64,000 nt of DNA from Turritopsis dohrnii (GCA_027922465.2 BQMF02000167.1:372001-436000); one strand, 5' to 3'. Shown: positions 36,069 through 48,300, counted from the first letter of the stretch. The notes: generated by a model from the sequence alone, not told the origin. Made by a program: numbers and translations.

Positions 36069-37118
36069 TCAAAGGCTACATAAATGAGCAATCAAATTTC
36101 CTTTAACAGTCAATTTAGCTTCTTGGGTTAAAAAATGCTGCAAAAAAGTGCTAAAGATTTCTTTAAAAGACTTGTCTTTTTTCTCCATTTCTGATATTCC
36201 CTTCATAATGACACTGATAATTGTCTGTGGATATGGGACTTGTTCCCTTTTTAGATACGCCAAATCTAATGCATTGACATGTTGCATATCATCTATACGT
36301 ACAGAAGCAGAATCAAATGCCTTCCCAAAATTAATTTGACACAATGAATCATTGATGCTGCCAATAGGATGTGTTAGAGGTATGTTATACATCTCCCCAG
36401 TGTTACAATGACAATGGGTAATAGCTGATATTAATTTGTATAGACTTGTCTTATCTGTTCCACCATAATGCAATTCATTGTTTTTATGGTATTTGCTCAG
36501 GTAAGCGAAAAAACGGAAAATTTTCATTAAGTCATTTGTTCCTTTCGAGGAAAAATCACAACATATACTTTGATTTGGAACACTATCAAAGAGTAATTCA
36601 ATTCTTAAAGGCACCTTTTTCCCATTAACTGGAGTGCATGATGTGTATTTTGTCCATTTCCCTTTAAAAAATACAATGGGAAGTGTCCCTGATCTTGATG
36701 GAGCTTTTGTCTCCAAAAAAGGATTGAATTTCTTCAAATTCGTCAAGGTCTTTCTTGTAACAATTATTCTCAGTATGGAAAAATCTTTAAACTTGTACAC
36801 ATCAAGAAAATAGAACTTTCCAAGTGCCAGAAACTTTAAATTTTCATATGAAAATTTGACCTTATCATTTATACCATCATTAGTCTTGTCAGGTTGCAAT
36901 GCCAATGAAGACGTTATGTCAACATTCATCTCCTTGAGAAGCCATGAATTCTCTGTTACTGATAGGCCATTTTGAAAAATTGCTTCACATGAATCTATGT
37001 CACAGGCATATGTCAAACAATCAAACTCAGTGCCATCTCCAAATATCAAGGTGGAGTTTAACTGTGTGTATATGCACCGTTCTCCATCTTCATATTTTGA
37101 TTCTGTAATATTCTTCAT
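36069..37118 (-). CDS. Unrecognised 349-residue protein
   Basis: An open antisense frame of 349 codons is far longer than expected by chance in DNA this AT-rich. The ATG at 37118 sits six bases inside an exon whose acceptor (GATTTTCCTTTAG, 37125) is strong, so a 5' exon probably exists, perhaps non-coding. I do not recognise the family. The protein is soluble-looking, with no signal peptide or clear membrane span and many Cys (DSCEAIF, SICCDF, HCHCNTGEMYNIPLTHPIG). The CHC cluster near residue 240 could bind metal, but spacing fits no zinc finger I know. The C-terminus is helical (TIISVIMKGISEMEKK, STFLQHFLTQEAKL). The MITE copy at 37203 lies just upstream of the acceptor. Confidence 0.62.
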   Translation of the reverse strand: MKNITESKYEDGERCIYTQLNSTLIFGDGTEFDCLTYACDIDSCEAIFQNGLSVTENSWLLKEMNVDITSSLALQPDKTNDGINDKVKFSYENLKFLALGKFYFLDVYKFKDFSILRIIVTRKTLTNLKKFNPFLETKAPSRSGTLPIVFFKGKWTKYTSCTPVNGKKVPLRIELLFDSVPNQSICCDFSSKGTNDLMKIFRFFAYLSKYHKNNELHYGGTDKTSLYKLISAITHCHCNTGEMYNIPLTHPIGSINDSLCQINFGKAFDSASVRIDDMQHVNALDLAYLKREQVPYPQTIISVIMKGISEMEKKDKSFKEIFSTFLQHFLTQEAKLTVKGNLIAHLCSL

Positions 37119-37202
37119 TATTGGCTAAAGGAAAATCAGAATAAAAAAAAAATGCAAAAATGTTACAGTTCTTGAAAGCAGTCCTTCAACAGAAAGTACA
37201 TA

Positions 37203-38559
37203 CTTTAAAGGGAGAAAGTGTTTGCAGAAGAAAGTTTTGTGGTTTTTGCATTTTTTGCATTTTTTGCGGTTTTGGCTCCAATCACAAAAGTTTATTTTTG
37301 CAAAATATTGAAATATTGGCAAACCACAAAATTTTTATCCCGCAAAATTTTCAAAATAATCCCAATTTTCGTTAGTTATTACAAGAGAAATTCCTCCGAC
37401 CTAAAGCCTGTTTGAAGAAGTTCAATATCAATAAGTGATTTGATCTACTTTATTTCGTGAAAATAAATGAAGTTTTTTATGGATCGAGGTGGAAGATTCT
37501 TAGTAACTTTAACAAGTAAGCATTATCGAAGATTGCTGTTGGTTCAAGGGGGGATGGAAATTGGCTGGATGGGATGGAAAATCACACCTTCAATCCCTGG
37601 AATTTGCATGAATATTCTCATACTGAAAAAGTATCGGGATATAGTAAAAGAGAATTACACAGAACCTAAAGAAGAAACTATACTTGGTGCGCATTTGGTT
37701 CCGAAAGATGATGGCAAGGTAGCAAGGGTGCTATTGACTGCAACAAAAACGAACACAAACAACGAAAGACAAAAAGAGAAATTGAGCCTACTAAAAAAAA
37801 GTAAGGACATTTTTTAATCAACAATTTCATTGTATTACTTTATTCTAATTTTTCGTTTACTGTACAAATGTAAATTATTATGTCCGCATATGACATTCTA
37901 TATCATTGTTATGTCTTCTGAAAGAAAACTAGATTAACAAGCTTTATTCCTGTCTTTGATACAGCATTTGCTTGAATCTTAATATGGTATGTTAAGCTGC
38001 TTCAAAAAATATTACCTCATCAGGGATAATTTCGTTGGGGAAAAGTGATGAAATTTTTGCTGAGTGACGAAATATTTTCCCCAACGAAAAATTAAACGAT
38101 GCCTAGTGAAGTTTTACTGTCTTAATATCTCCAACATTATGAATTTTTCTTTGTCTAGTATGAATGAAACTGACAAAAAATGAATAGTAACGGAGGAGAG
38201 TGAATCTGAGAGATAAAAATTACAATAGAATGCAAATTCGAATGTCAGTGAGTTTGTTCACAAAGTGTAGTAACTATCAAAAGAACAACACGAAAATTGA
38301 CGTCAATCTACTCTTTTAATGCGATCATTGCCTCTGGAGGCTTTCATGTTTATAAAGAAACAACTTCCCCAATAAAATTTTCCCCTCCAAAGTACTCTCG
38401 TTTGGCAAGCGCAAGTTTTTTCCTGCAAAAAAAAATGTTAACTGAGAAACCGCAAAAGTTTATTCCTGCAAAAAGGATTCATTTCCACGAACCGCAGAAG
38501 TTTTTTCCCCACGAAATGCAAAAATTTTCTTCTTCCCCAAACACTTTCTTCCTTTAAAG
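37203..38559. mobile_element. TA-flanked inverted-repeat element, copy 2, with extra segment
   Basis: The same ends as 31754-32547 (CTTTAAAGG(G/A)AGAAAGTGTTTG) and the same TA flanks (37201-37202, 38560-38561). Its outer parts align with copy 1 in order. Between about 37463 and 38040 it holds roughly 570 bp absent from copy 1, including a 116-codon open frame at 37467-37817. 1357 bp in all. Confidence 0.72.
37467..37817 (+). CDS. Open frame inside MITE copy 2, possibly captured sequence
   Basis: A 116-codon frame (MKFFMDRGGRFLVTLTSKHY near the start, a basic C-terminus KEKLSLLKKSKDIF). It falls exactly in the segment that copy 1 lacks. I recognise no family and see no splice sites that extend it. 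It may be a captured fragment of a host gene or a nested insertion, or simply chance. Whether it is expressed is unknown. Confidence 0.25.
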   Translation: MKFFMDRGGRFLVTLTSKHYRRLLLVQGGMEIGWMGWKITPSIPGICMNILILKKYRDIVKENYTEPKEETILGAHLVPKDDGKVARVLLTATKTNTNNERQKEKLSLLKKSKDIF

Positions 38560-38605
38560 TATATCCATTTTCTATAGCTTGAAAAACTAAAAGAAAACGT
38601 AGGTC

Positions 38606-40585
38606 ACGTCTACATGCCCAGCAGCCGGTCAGGAAATCTGAAAAGCTTGATGGCCGGCAGTGCCCATAATTCCAAATTTATGTTATGTCATTTTTTAAAA
38701 ATGACTTTGAAATACTATAGCATATTATAATCATCACTGTTTTCAGGAGAACCTCAGATATGCTGAAAACACCCTAATAAAATATGATCAAAATATCACA
38801 AAGTAACTGTTTTTAATGTTAAAACATTAAGTAAACAAAAGAATTATCAATTTATAGGCCACAGGATAATCTTGTTTCATAAACATGCAGGTATTGTTTT
38901 TTTGTCTTTTTATTTTCCATTATTTTTTTTCTCTTTTTTTGTTTTCTCCTTGAAGTTGCGAAACAATCTCATTTCGGGTTTTAAAAACACATCGCACACT
39001 GAGTAGAACAGTAGATGCAATTAAGAGTAACTGTCAACGCAGACATCCATATATTACTACGCCACTATCGCATTACTTTCTAAACTAATCCAATTAGTTT
39101 TAATAATAATAAGAAACATTACATGGACAATCAAAACTACACTCTTGAGTTTGGTAGTGAGCTCTTCTTAAGCCAATGGAGCAATGCAGGAAGACTTGCT
39201 CCTTAATTCAGTAGATGCAAAAAGTGCCATCAATATTCCTGATATGGTCATGATTGATCATAATATTGACATCTATCAGATAGAAAAGTACTTTGAAAAG
39301 CTTGGAGCATAATTTTCAAGCTACGAAAATCTAGTGGCTTCACATTCTTCCCTCCCATATTTACATCATAATTGCGTAAAGCAGGGTTGGAATTAAGGAT
39401 TCGTGATTCGTGAATCACGAATCAATTTCTTGTTTCTACGAATCAAAAATTTTTAAAACTCCCATTTCTCACGAATCGTTTTTGGAATTTTTAACTACGC
39501 ATAGCGCTTGGATATTGAAAAACAACTTTATAAAAACCCAAGTGATACACTCACGTTATGAATGAAATTGAACAATGAAAAAATAGCGTGTTTTCATTCA
39601 GAAGAAAAAATATTTTAATGGAACACCCTGTCCTTTGTTCGTACGTGCTCCATAATCGAAACAAATTTTGCTCAATTCAATGAAAACATATCATCAAAAC
39701 ATATCATCAAAACCATCGCAAACTCTTAATTTTCAGTTTAGAGTATTTAGTTTTCAATTTCGCTCAGTTTTCTTAAAATGGCTTCTAATTCAAAAGTTGG
39801 CCAATCTGCAAAGTTCGTACCGTAAACGGTACGCAAGTGGGAGACTAGTGTGACCACTTATAAAAGATGCAAAATAAAAATAAATTTCTGATCAATGATT
39901 CGTAAAAACTTGTTTTTCTTCACATCCTTTTCATTCGCATTGCGCAACAATTTTCTTCATTTCGTTTATTTCTTTGTTAGAGAATATTTCATTCATTCGT
40001 TTGCACGTGCCGCATTGGTGCACGTGTAACAATAACAAAAAATGATATACGGTACAACGTACCGTCCAACACTTCTTTGAGATTCCATGGCTGCAAAATG
40101 CTGTAATAATGGCGGCTGTATTTTGAGAAAGTGTTTTCAAACGGTGATCCATTTCTGTCAAAAACATTAGATCTTATCTTTCCTGGGATATAAACAAACA
40201 AATTTTTGTTTTAGATGATGGTAGGATCTGTTAAAATAATAAAAACAGAGACAAAAAACATTAACAAATAAATGGCGATCATATATACTCGTGCTTCGCA
40301 TAAAACGTGAAAATTTTCTAATTTTTTCATGAAGCAATATTTTTTCCCTAATTCCAACCCTGCAAACCCTTACACGTAAATGCTATGTTGTCACTTTGGT
40401 ATGGCAATAACAAATTTATCATGAGTGCTGAGCATCTAATATTTTAAAATCACTGCAATACTGCAGTACTGCCTGGCTGCCCATTTGTAGATCAGTACAT
40501 TTTTTGCCTGGCATTACAGGAAAAATCAGAATAATGCCGGTCACCTAGTTTTTTCAGATTTGCTGACTGGCTGCCTAGACATGTC
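38606..40585. mobile_element. Old inverted-repeat element, interrupted
   Basis: A left arm near 38606-38663 (CAGCCGGTCAGG, AAATCTGAAAA, GGCCGGCAGT) matches the complement of 40530-40585 at roughly three quarters of positions. The hAT-like element 39382-40362 lies inside. The arms are diverged, so limits are approximate. Confidence 0.35.
39382..40362. mobile_element. hAT-like MITE nested in the older element
   Basis: CAGGGTTGGAATTAAGGA at 39382 and its near-complement TCCCTAATTCCAACCCTG ending at 40362 form the terminal repeat. Just inside the left end is an ATTCGTGAATCACGAAT palindrome. The flanks TAAAG and CAAAC share only AAA, so the target duplication is unresolved. No coding frame. Confidence 0.6.
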
Positions 40586-41889
40586 AAAAAAAGTATGGGG
40601 ATCATTTTGCTACAACCAACTGTTATAGAGATATGATCAAATATTTAAAAAATAAAAATAAAACCAAACGATGCAGAGTAACAAAAATAAGTTGTTTGGT
40701 TTTTTTTCCATTTTGTTTCTTTTTTTCAGGTTTCACTAATTGGTTATCCTTTGTATAAATTTTGTTTTATAAGGATAGCATGTTTAGAGCTAACCTTCAT
40801 GTTCCAAAAATCTTTAATCTTAAAAAACAGCCTTTCAACAGAAACATTTTATGTTTACAATGTTAAAACAAAAAACTAGAATTTACACTCAAAATCCAAA
40901 ATCATTACATTACTTCAACAAGGAACACAAACTACAGCAGAAATACACACAACGCAACTTTTCTCGATAACTACACCGTCTATCGTCCTAACTTCGGACA
41001 TCCTTTCAAACTTCAGACATAAAAAAACATATCTGCAAAATACAAACCACATCAGTAAAAGTCCATACTACACTGTGAATTAAACTATAAATCTAAAACT
41101 TGTCATAACTAAACTTAACAAAAATGAAACAAACACTTAAATTAGTTGACTGTACCCTTGAGACAAACGTGATTTATAATTACACTGCGCGTTTAACGGC
41201 AATATCCACTATGGATAATTGTCCACGGACATAAATACAAACATACGCAGGTGCTCAGTACGTAGAGAAGAGTATTGTAAAATCATCATACGCAATTGAT
41301 TAGTATCAAAGAAAAAAGTCGAAAAAAAATGTAAACAAAACATTTCGCTCAATGATATTCAATACTTGGTTCTCTGGTTACCTGATTCTCATTCAGTTAC
41401 ATATAAAAGATTCAATATATAGTTTTTTCAAAAGTTAGTACAAGTAGAAACCGTCTGCTATAATACTATTTTAAGTTGTTCGACAGGATTGCTATTGCAA
41501 TCCCTTGAGGATGACGTTTATCGTTATTTTCAAATCACTTATTTTCTACACGCTTATTTACGCTTCACGCTGACTTTATTGCGTTTGAACACATTATTTT
41601 ATCTGCTTTATCTAATATTTTAGTATTTATTGTGACTTGGTTTGATTGATTATGTACATTTCGTTTAGGGGCCGGCGACAAATAACTTTTGTCACGCTTA
41701 GCGGAAAAAATCCGTCAAGGTCTTACCCCCTCCCCTCCCCCCTTCTTAGCGGATTTTTCTTTTGTTGACAGCACCCTTCCCCCAACACACGATGGCGATG
41801 TTAAATTGGTCTGCTGTGATGGCTGCCACATTTTGGTATCACTCGCCTTTGTGCTTTGAAGAAATGGCCTAAAAACAAGCCTGAAACAG

Positions 41890-42600
41890 CAATTGCACTG
41901 TTAACGGCAATGTTCGGTTTATGCTGGTTCATAGCATAATGAACTCTGATGAAGGAAGGATTTCAAGAAGAATATTGACAAATGACAAGGAAAGTAGACA
42001 AAGAACTGGGATGTATGGAGAGACAACAGAATGGATGAGGATGTATGGGTTGAAGGAAGAAGATGTGACAAAGCTTAAAAAACACGAATGGAAGAAGGAA
42101 GTGAAAGGAAAACACTGGAAGAAAGTGAGCATGGAGTGGGAGGAAAGTGCAAGAAATATGACAAAGCTAAGACACCAAAAGAAAGAATTTAAAAAAGAAA
42201 AATACATCATGGAGGCAGGGATATCAGTTGCATCGGAACTAATGAGGACAAGATTAGAAATGTGGGACGTTGGTAGGAACCAAGGGAAGAAAAGAACTTG
42301 TTACGCCTGTGAAATTGAAGAAGAGACAACTGAGCACATATGTGAATGCGAAGAAGTATATAAAATGATGAACGAAACAGAAAAGGTGGAAGCAAGGTGG
42401 ATAAAGGAAGGGGAAACAAAAAGCCTAAAGAAAGTGACCAAGCATTATAAAGAAATACATTAAAACAAGAGATGAAATTGAAGTAAGGAAAAAACACTAA
42501 AGAGAAACTTAATTTTGATAGACATCCTCGCATATAAAAGTGCTTGCTTGAAAAGGCAAAGCGGGAGTCGTGAGATTCAAAGATTCAAAGATTCAAAGAT
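41890..42600 (+). mobile_element. 5'-truncated R4-like LINE nested in the middle element
   Basis: The coding end at 41921-42463 is followed by a short 3' UTR and three perfect GATTCAAA units (42574-42597), a typical short-repeat LINE tail. The 5' end is truncated somewhere before 41921. Confidence 0.6.
41921..42463 (+). pseudogene. LINE ORF2 C-terminus with zinc knuckle
   Basis: The 180-codon frame opens with MLVHSIMNSDEGRISRRIL and is rich in Lys/Glu helices. It then has CYACEIEEETTEHICEC, a CCHC-type knuckle with the C-x2-C...H-x3-C pattern found at the C-terminus of R4/Dong-like LINE proteins. No reverse transcriptase remains upstream, so it is the truncated end of an element rather than a gene. 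The frame itself is uninterrupted to its stop, which suggests a fairly recent insertion. Confidence 0.6.
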
Positions 42601-43009
42601 GGTTTTGCTGTTTAGCTTTTTTGTTTACAACTAGTCTTTGTTTGTGCTAAGATTCTTTCGATAGTGACTTTTTCGCTTCGCGCACCCTTTATATTTTGAT
42701 AATGCTGATTTTTGACTTTGATTTTTTGATTTCTCATAAGAAAAGATGCATATGATCAGATGTTTTTACGGTTTTAAAAGATATCTTTGTGATATATTGA
42801 TGATTTTTGTGCATGTATTCTGGAATTAACAGATTTTCATCACACTAAAAAAATATTAGTGGAAAAGCTTTGACCCCCCCACCCCCTTCGCGGAAAAAAT
42901 CCGTGAAGCGTGACGAAAGTTATTTGTCGCCGGCCCCTTACCAGACAGGTCTGTTTATTTAGCGTGTCCGAAGTTTGGAAGGATGTCCGAAATTAGGACG
43001 ATTGACGGT

Positions 43010-44322
43010 ATCATATACAAAGACCACTTGATGATGTTAGACGTCTAAAAACAATCCCATAAATACTTTTTGGTCAAAAGTTTTTCACAATCCATAAAAT
43101 GATGGGACACTTTCTGTTGAAGATTCAATGTTTTTTATGAGATTACATTAGCAGATTTCTAATATGTCTAATATCATCTAGCAAGACATATGAAAGACCG
43201 CATAAGTCATCCTGGAATTCATCTATTAGTATTGAATTTAAAAATTCTCTCATTATTTCAACATCATAGGCTCTATCTACATATCGAGCACTCTCACGAA
43301 AAAAAGATTTAAACTCTAGATTATACATTACTTCATTACTCCTCGCTCGTTAGCCTTATTTTGGCGAGATGTGGTTCCGGTCAAAAACAAAAAGTGAAAA
43401 AATGATACTTCACAAATTAAATGATATTTTCACGTTTGACTGTAGAAATGTATGAGAATTATTATGATTTCAACCATCCATGTGTGTGTTTCTTTACTCA
43501 CGCGCTCCCTCGTGTGTAACAGTAATTTCTACCATTATGGCTCAACCAAGTTGCCGACTAATCAGGTCATAGTCAACTTTTGTTTTCTAGGGTGGAGTTA
43601 TCATGCGTTCCAATTTATTTCCTTTGTGGAAGACTTTACTGACCCCATATCTTTGCAGTCTACACCTGATTTGTCTTTTCATGATTTACTCACCTATTTA
43701 TTTATTAAGTTTTTATCTAATTTTAACAATTGTAATTATTTTAATTCTAATATAGAATATATTCTCTTTTTGTAAAAAAAAAACAAACAAACTAATCAGG
43801 TCAAAAAAATCATAAAGAAAATACTACCGCACATGGACCTACAATTGTTCTCCTTCCAGGATCCATAGAAATTTAGATCTTTTTTATTGACTCTTTCCGA
43901 CGAGCAAATACGTGTGCAGTTATGATGTTATGAATGAGGGTTTCACAAACTGGTTGGTTACCTTTATTGTCGTTATGCCATGAACATGAAGGTTCATCAG
44001 ACCTTCAGTGTTATCCGTTTAACTGTTGTGAGTGAAGTAACTTTGATGCTCTAGGGTTAATCAATCGATAAAAGTCTTTATTAGATCACTGATGGTCCCA
44101 TCCTAAGTAACTATCGGATCGGGCATTGCTTTGGACACATTCCAGTAGTTTGACGAAGAAGACTATAATAACACCAAGTGATCAGTGAAAACAAACTTAT
44201 AACAAAAAGGGAAAGCAGCATAAAAAAAATAGAGTACAAGATTAATATGTATCATATTTTATTATATTAATATATTTATATACTAGTGGATGATTTGGGC
44301 GTGTCTTGTAGAAAAGTATATC
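43010..44322. other. No gene recognised
   Basis: AT-rich interval; short frames only, without splice or motif support. Confidence 0.5.
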
Positions 44323-44700
44323 CTAAATCTTTTTATCATTCATTTGCTCCATGCTTTTCCATTTTCGTGTGCCTAGCTCCAATCTTAGAATTTTCCTTGG
44401 AAGCCTTATATCGTCGTTATGTTTCCGGGAAGGACGATGGTCGACATCAAGATGGTATGGAGATACACCATCATGGTACAGTTCTTCACACCCTGAATGC
44501 TTGGATGGAGAGGGAAGGCTAACTGTTCGAAGTCCTGCTGAGAGAAGAGCGCGATGGTTTGGTGAAGATTCTCTATCGATAGAGATTTGAACACCATGAA
44601 AACACAATTTTCCCGCCTTTTTCCGTGCTGTTTTGGGCGATGATTTGACAACTGGTTGTGTTGCGCCAGGTATAAAATTTTGGGGCACATTAAAAGACAT
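44323..44700 (-). CDS. Small basic protein, paralogue 1 of a tandem pair
   Basis: A 125-residue frame in one coding exon. Its ATG lies 14 nt inside an exon with a strong acceptor (TTCTCTATCTTAG, 44715), so a 5' exon lies upstream. Residues NFIPGATQPV, SPKTARKK, LCFHGVQISIDRESSPNHRALLS, HSGC and RLELGTRKWKSMEQM recur, in the same order, in the protein at 52622-53098. The estimated identity is about half over the conserved part. It is rich in Ser, Lys and Arg, with no membrane span, so an intracellular regulatory or scaffold protein is plausible. I do not recognise the family. The shared 5' intron just before the ATG supports duplication of a real gene. Confidence 0.65.
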   Translation of the reverse strand: MSFNVPQNFIPGATQPVVKSSPKTARKKAGKLCFHGVQISIDRESSPNHRALLSAGLRTVSLPSPSKHSGCEELYHDGVSPYHLDVDHRPSRKHNDDIRLPRKILRLELGTRKWKSMEQMNDKKI

Positions 44701-46353
44701 CACTCGAAAATGATCTAAGATAGAGAAAAGAATAAGCGTCAAACATATTAACATATCATTAGATATCATACAGATATTTAAACAACCAACTGGCTTAACA
44801 GAGATAATATGAACGAATTATTCATCCAAATCGTCTTAAAAATAAACAAAACGTTGCCAAAGCAACGCATACCGACATGAGAAAATCCTTTCGACAAGAA
44901 GGCGATCACATTCATGTCCGAAATCTATCTTCATACACGTATTTTTTTAAAATAAGCAACTAGTTTATAAGCAACCCTAGGAAAATCTTTTAAAAAATTA
45001 AGCTACTTTCTTAGGCCCAAGTTTTTATGTAAGCAACGTAGTTTATTTAAAAATTTACAGTACATAAAATTATGTACGTACTGTAATAAAAAAAAATATA
45101 CAGTAATTGATTTTTCTCTAGTTAATAATACACGGTGCAAAAAGGGCATAAGAAGTTATTTGGGTCTTTACTTGACTTTTTTGGTCAGAGCGCCGCAAAG
45201 AAGCTGATCTTTTTTTTTCTTATTTGGTCTGAAATTTCAAAGTTATTCCAAGATTATTGTAAGCAACAGCTTAGCAAGTTTCCTCTACGGATTTTTAGAC
45301 GAATTTTAAGCAACTTTCCCAGGAAGCAAAAAGTTGAGTTCCCTATAAAAAGTACGTGTAGTATTGAGATTATTGGAATGAAACAAAACCTTTCGATTTT
45401 TTTTAATGTATAATAATGTAAGCAACCTCAACCGTGACGCCATTGAAGGTATGTTTAATGCGCCTCTGGATTATTTTTCATAACCTCGATGAAAAAAAGA
45501 AATAAAATATTGATAGAAACGAGATTAAAACATTGTTTAACATCACTACCGACTGTTAGATGAACCTTTATCTCATCAAGTTATTAACATTGCTGAAAAA
45601 TGCTATTATCCTGGAGTCATTCAAATGTCAAAATTGCAGTAATTAGCTTTTAGCCTGTGAATGCAAACATTGTAGTGGAAAGGATATTGATCGCAGAAAA
45701 ACGAGTTTTTTCCTCCTTTCACAATACGATAGCTTGCATTTTTCTTAGAAATACTGCAAATTGATAAACGACACATTAAGAATAGCAGATACGAGAGAAA
45801 AAATATATAAATATAACTAATAAACAAACAAAAAAATTTTCAACAACAAAATAATAAATTGGATTGAGATCTAAAAAAGAGACTTAAATTTTCTTTACGT
45901 TGCAATAAATAAACCTTGACTATCCAACTCACCATTCACGTTTTATATGATCGAAAATATTATTAATGTATGAAAAATATTGTCACTGCACATTGACCGT
46001 GTACATTTCAATTTGTTTAACACAGATTAACTTGAAGCACTACTTTATGAATTGATGAGTTAATTGCTGTCATAAATGAAAAGCTTAAGGAGAGCGACAG
46101 AGCAATTATGCATGAATTAATTCTCAGGATAAACAAAATCTTCCGGGTTGGACGGTAAACTAGATGAGAAAAGTGAACTACGACAAGTGAACTTGTCTCG
46201 TAGAATTTCAATCTAAACGCTTGCATTTATGCATTCCTAAATGTGTATTTCCTTATATTACATTTACAAAATAGAAATTTGTACTATGCATTAATAACAT
46301 GGCTTTAAGGGAAAATTTTATCAAATTTCGCGAATAACCATGTTGTTTCTATT
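44701..46353. other. No further gene; AAGCAAC motif cluster
   Basis: Contains upstream exon space for paralogue 1, not resolved. AAGCAAC occurs six times on the plus strand between 44954 and 45426 (44954, 44969, 45031, 45261, 45308, 45420). Confidence 0.4.
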
Positions 46354-46499
46354 TGATCACATAGTTGGTTGAAATTTGATTGACGTTCTGCTTGGCGGGA
46401 AATTTCGGGTATGTCAGTAGGCGGGAAATTTGAGACTAATTTTCCAAAAACATTTTGCTCCGAAAACATCAATCAAGTTTCAACCAACCATGTGATTCA
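46354..46499. repeat. 146-bp foldback element, TGATCACAT ends
   Basis: TGATCACATAGTTGGTTGAA at 46354 and its near-complement ending at 46499 pair over about 28 bp with a few mismatches. The ends resemble those of the units at 29105 and 54665. Two GGCGGGAAATTT copies lie in the middle. Confidence 0.55.
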
Positions 46500-48126
46500 C
46501 AGACAAATCCCTCGTAGTTTTTTTTAACAAACTGGATCAAAATTGTTGTAAATGCCTGAAATCACAGGTCCATTGAACTTTCATTAGACATTGCAAAAAA
46601 TTGACGTCAATTGAAGGTCTTTATCAAAACAAATTTGGTTCACAGGATTTACTGATTACAATTTACTTCTTCAATGATCTCCATGGAATTCCATACAGCC
46701 GTCATCATGCAACGACATATGATCATTAAAACCTGAAAAAATATCAATCGTCGCAATCGCCAATCGCCAAGTCGGAACTTTCAAGTATCTCAAAATCCTA
46801 ATTTCAACATTTGAACTTCTTTGTAAAGTTTGAAGCACGTGCCTTCACGATCTTAAAACAATAGAATTGGTGTTAAATTCAATAGATTTGTACATGTACA
46901 ACAGAGCGGATACGTAGATAAAATATCAAATTTTTTTTCCGTTTTGTCGTCGTAAACCCCAGGCGTTTTGTGATGATTACGAAGATTGCAAAAGTGTTCA
47001 CATAAGACGATTGCGACGATTACACTAAATTTTAATCGTTGTAATCGTCGTAATCGTCAGTTCTCAACCAGGCTTAAAAACATCTCAATGGCAAAAAAAC
47101 AGCATTTGTCGAAAGAAACTGATATTCTCAAGGACACAATGGGAACGCTTGTGGAAATTCCACAGAAAGTAGCTATAACATTGAATGATGGTGTAGTGGT
47201 TGAACTAGTAATTTCATGGATTTTCTTCAAAAATATAAGTTTTGGATAGAGAACGTGCAACCAAACATCCACGTGTTCATTGTTAGTTTTTATCATTACA
47301 AAATCCTCAGTGAAAACTCTCATGCAAGAGCTTGGCACAAAGACACAAAAATTATTTACAAACTCAAATGAAGGCTTTCTTGGATTTCCATCGTGTTAAG
47401 TATTCTGCAAATCATGTAGGTCAGTACATGTTTTGTAAGTTAAGAAATTTTGTTACGTAACTATTGCAACATGAAAGACAGAGTTTCACTTCGTTCGAAG
47501 TAAAGTGAAATCTCAATGCAACCGTAGTAAGATGTTTGCCATCAAACAAAAACGAGCATTACAAACTTGTGGTCAAAACTTTGTTATTGACCTAGGACAT
47601 CCTCTTCAAGCAACACACATGTCGTTTCCGGCGATGGAGAGAGAGAACATTGCATGTAGCTTTAGCTAAAAATACCCCCGCGCTCAAGCTTTCCAATTTG
47701 TACAGACAGCAAGCTATACATTTAAAAAGAAAACTTTCCGACCAAACATTTTGTAATTTAAGGATTTTTGTAAAAAATGTTTTTGGTTGATTTGGGGCCT
47801 GATAAGTGGCATACTTTAAATATTTCGAAAAAGCCAGTCTTTTATGTATGACAAGAGATACACAATATTTCAAATACAAATCGTAATCAAAGTGTCTGTT
47901 TGCAATGAAGAAAGCGCGTGCCGAAAATCACATATTCAAGTGTAAATATTTAAGTTTACAATACACAGCGAATTTTTTAATGAGTAGTGTAACCTTATGG
48001 CATAGTGTAGGCGTGGATACACTAACTTGCACACAAAATAGATCTACTTACGCAGTTGAAAATCTTCATAAAACTTTAAAAAACTTAAACCCTTCCTTTT
48101 TGCTATCTCTTAGGCCTAAGGCACAC
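46500..48126. other. No gene recognised
   Basis: Non-coding. AATCGTC motifs cluster near 46.75 and 47.0 kb (CGATTGCGACGATTAC, TAATCGTCGTAATCGTC) and may be remains of an inverted-repeat element. Confidence 0.4.
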
Positions 48127-48300
48127 TAAAGGCGAATCTCCACTAGACGATTTTTACAACGATCGTCATAAACTTTCGTGACGACACATGCGCAGTCGAA
48201 CATTTTTTTGACGATCGTCAAAAACTTCGCGCCGTAAATAAATGTTAGTGGAGAACACTCAACGTGAAGAAATTAATTTCATTCAGTGCGAACAACCAAG

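Larger units (their letters stand above)
41668..42937. mobile_element. Middle element, TTA-flanked (Harbinger-like)
   Basis: GGGGCCGGCGACAAATAACT at 41668 has its complement ending at 42937; the repeat extends over about 40 bp with minor changes. TTA flanks both ends (41665-41667, 42938-42940), as for PIF/Harbinger. It carries a LINE fragment but no transposase. Confidence 0.68.
40975..43009. mobile_element. Outer inverted-repeat element of a triple nest
   Basis: ACCGTCTATCGTCCTAA and TTCGGACATCCTT at 40975 are matched in reverse by AAGGATGTCCGAA and TTAGGACGATTGACGGT ending at 43009, about 50 bp with few mismatches. Between them lies the complete element 41668-42937. Target duplication unclear. 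Confidence 0.6.
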
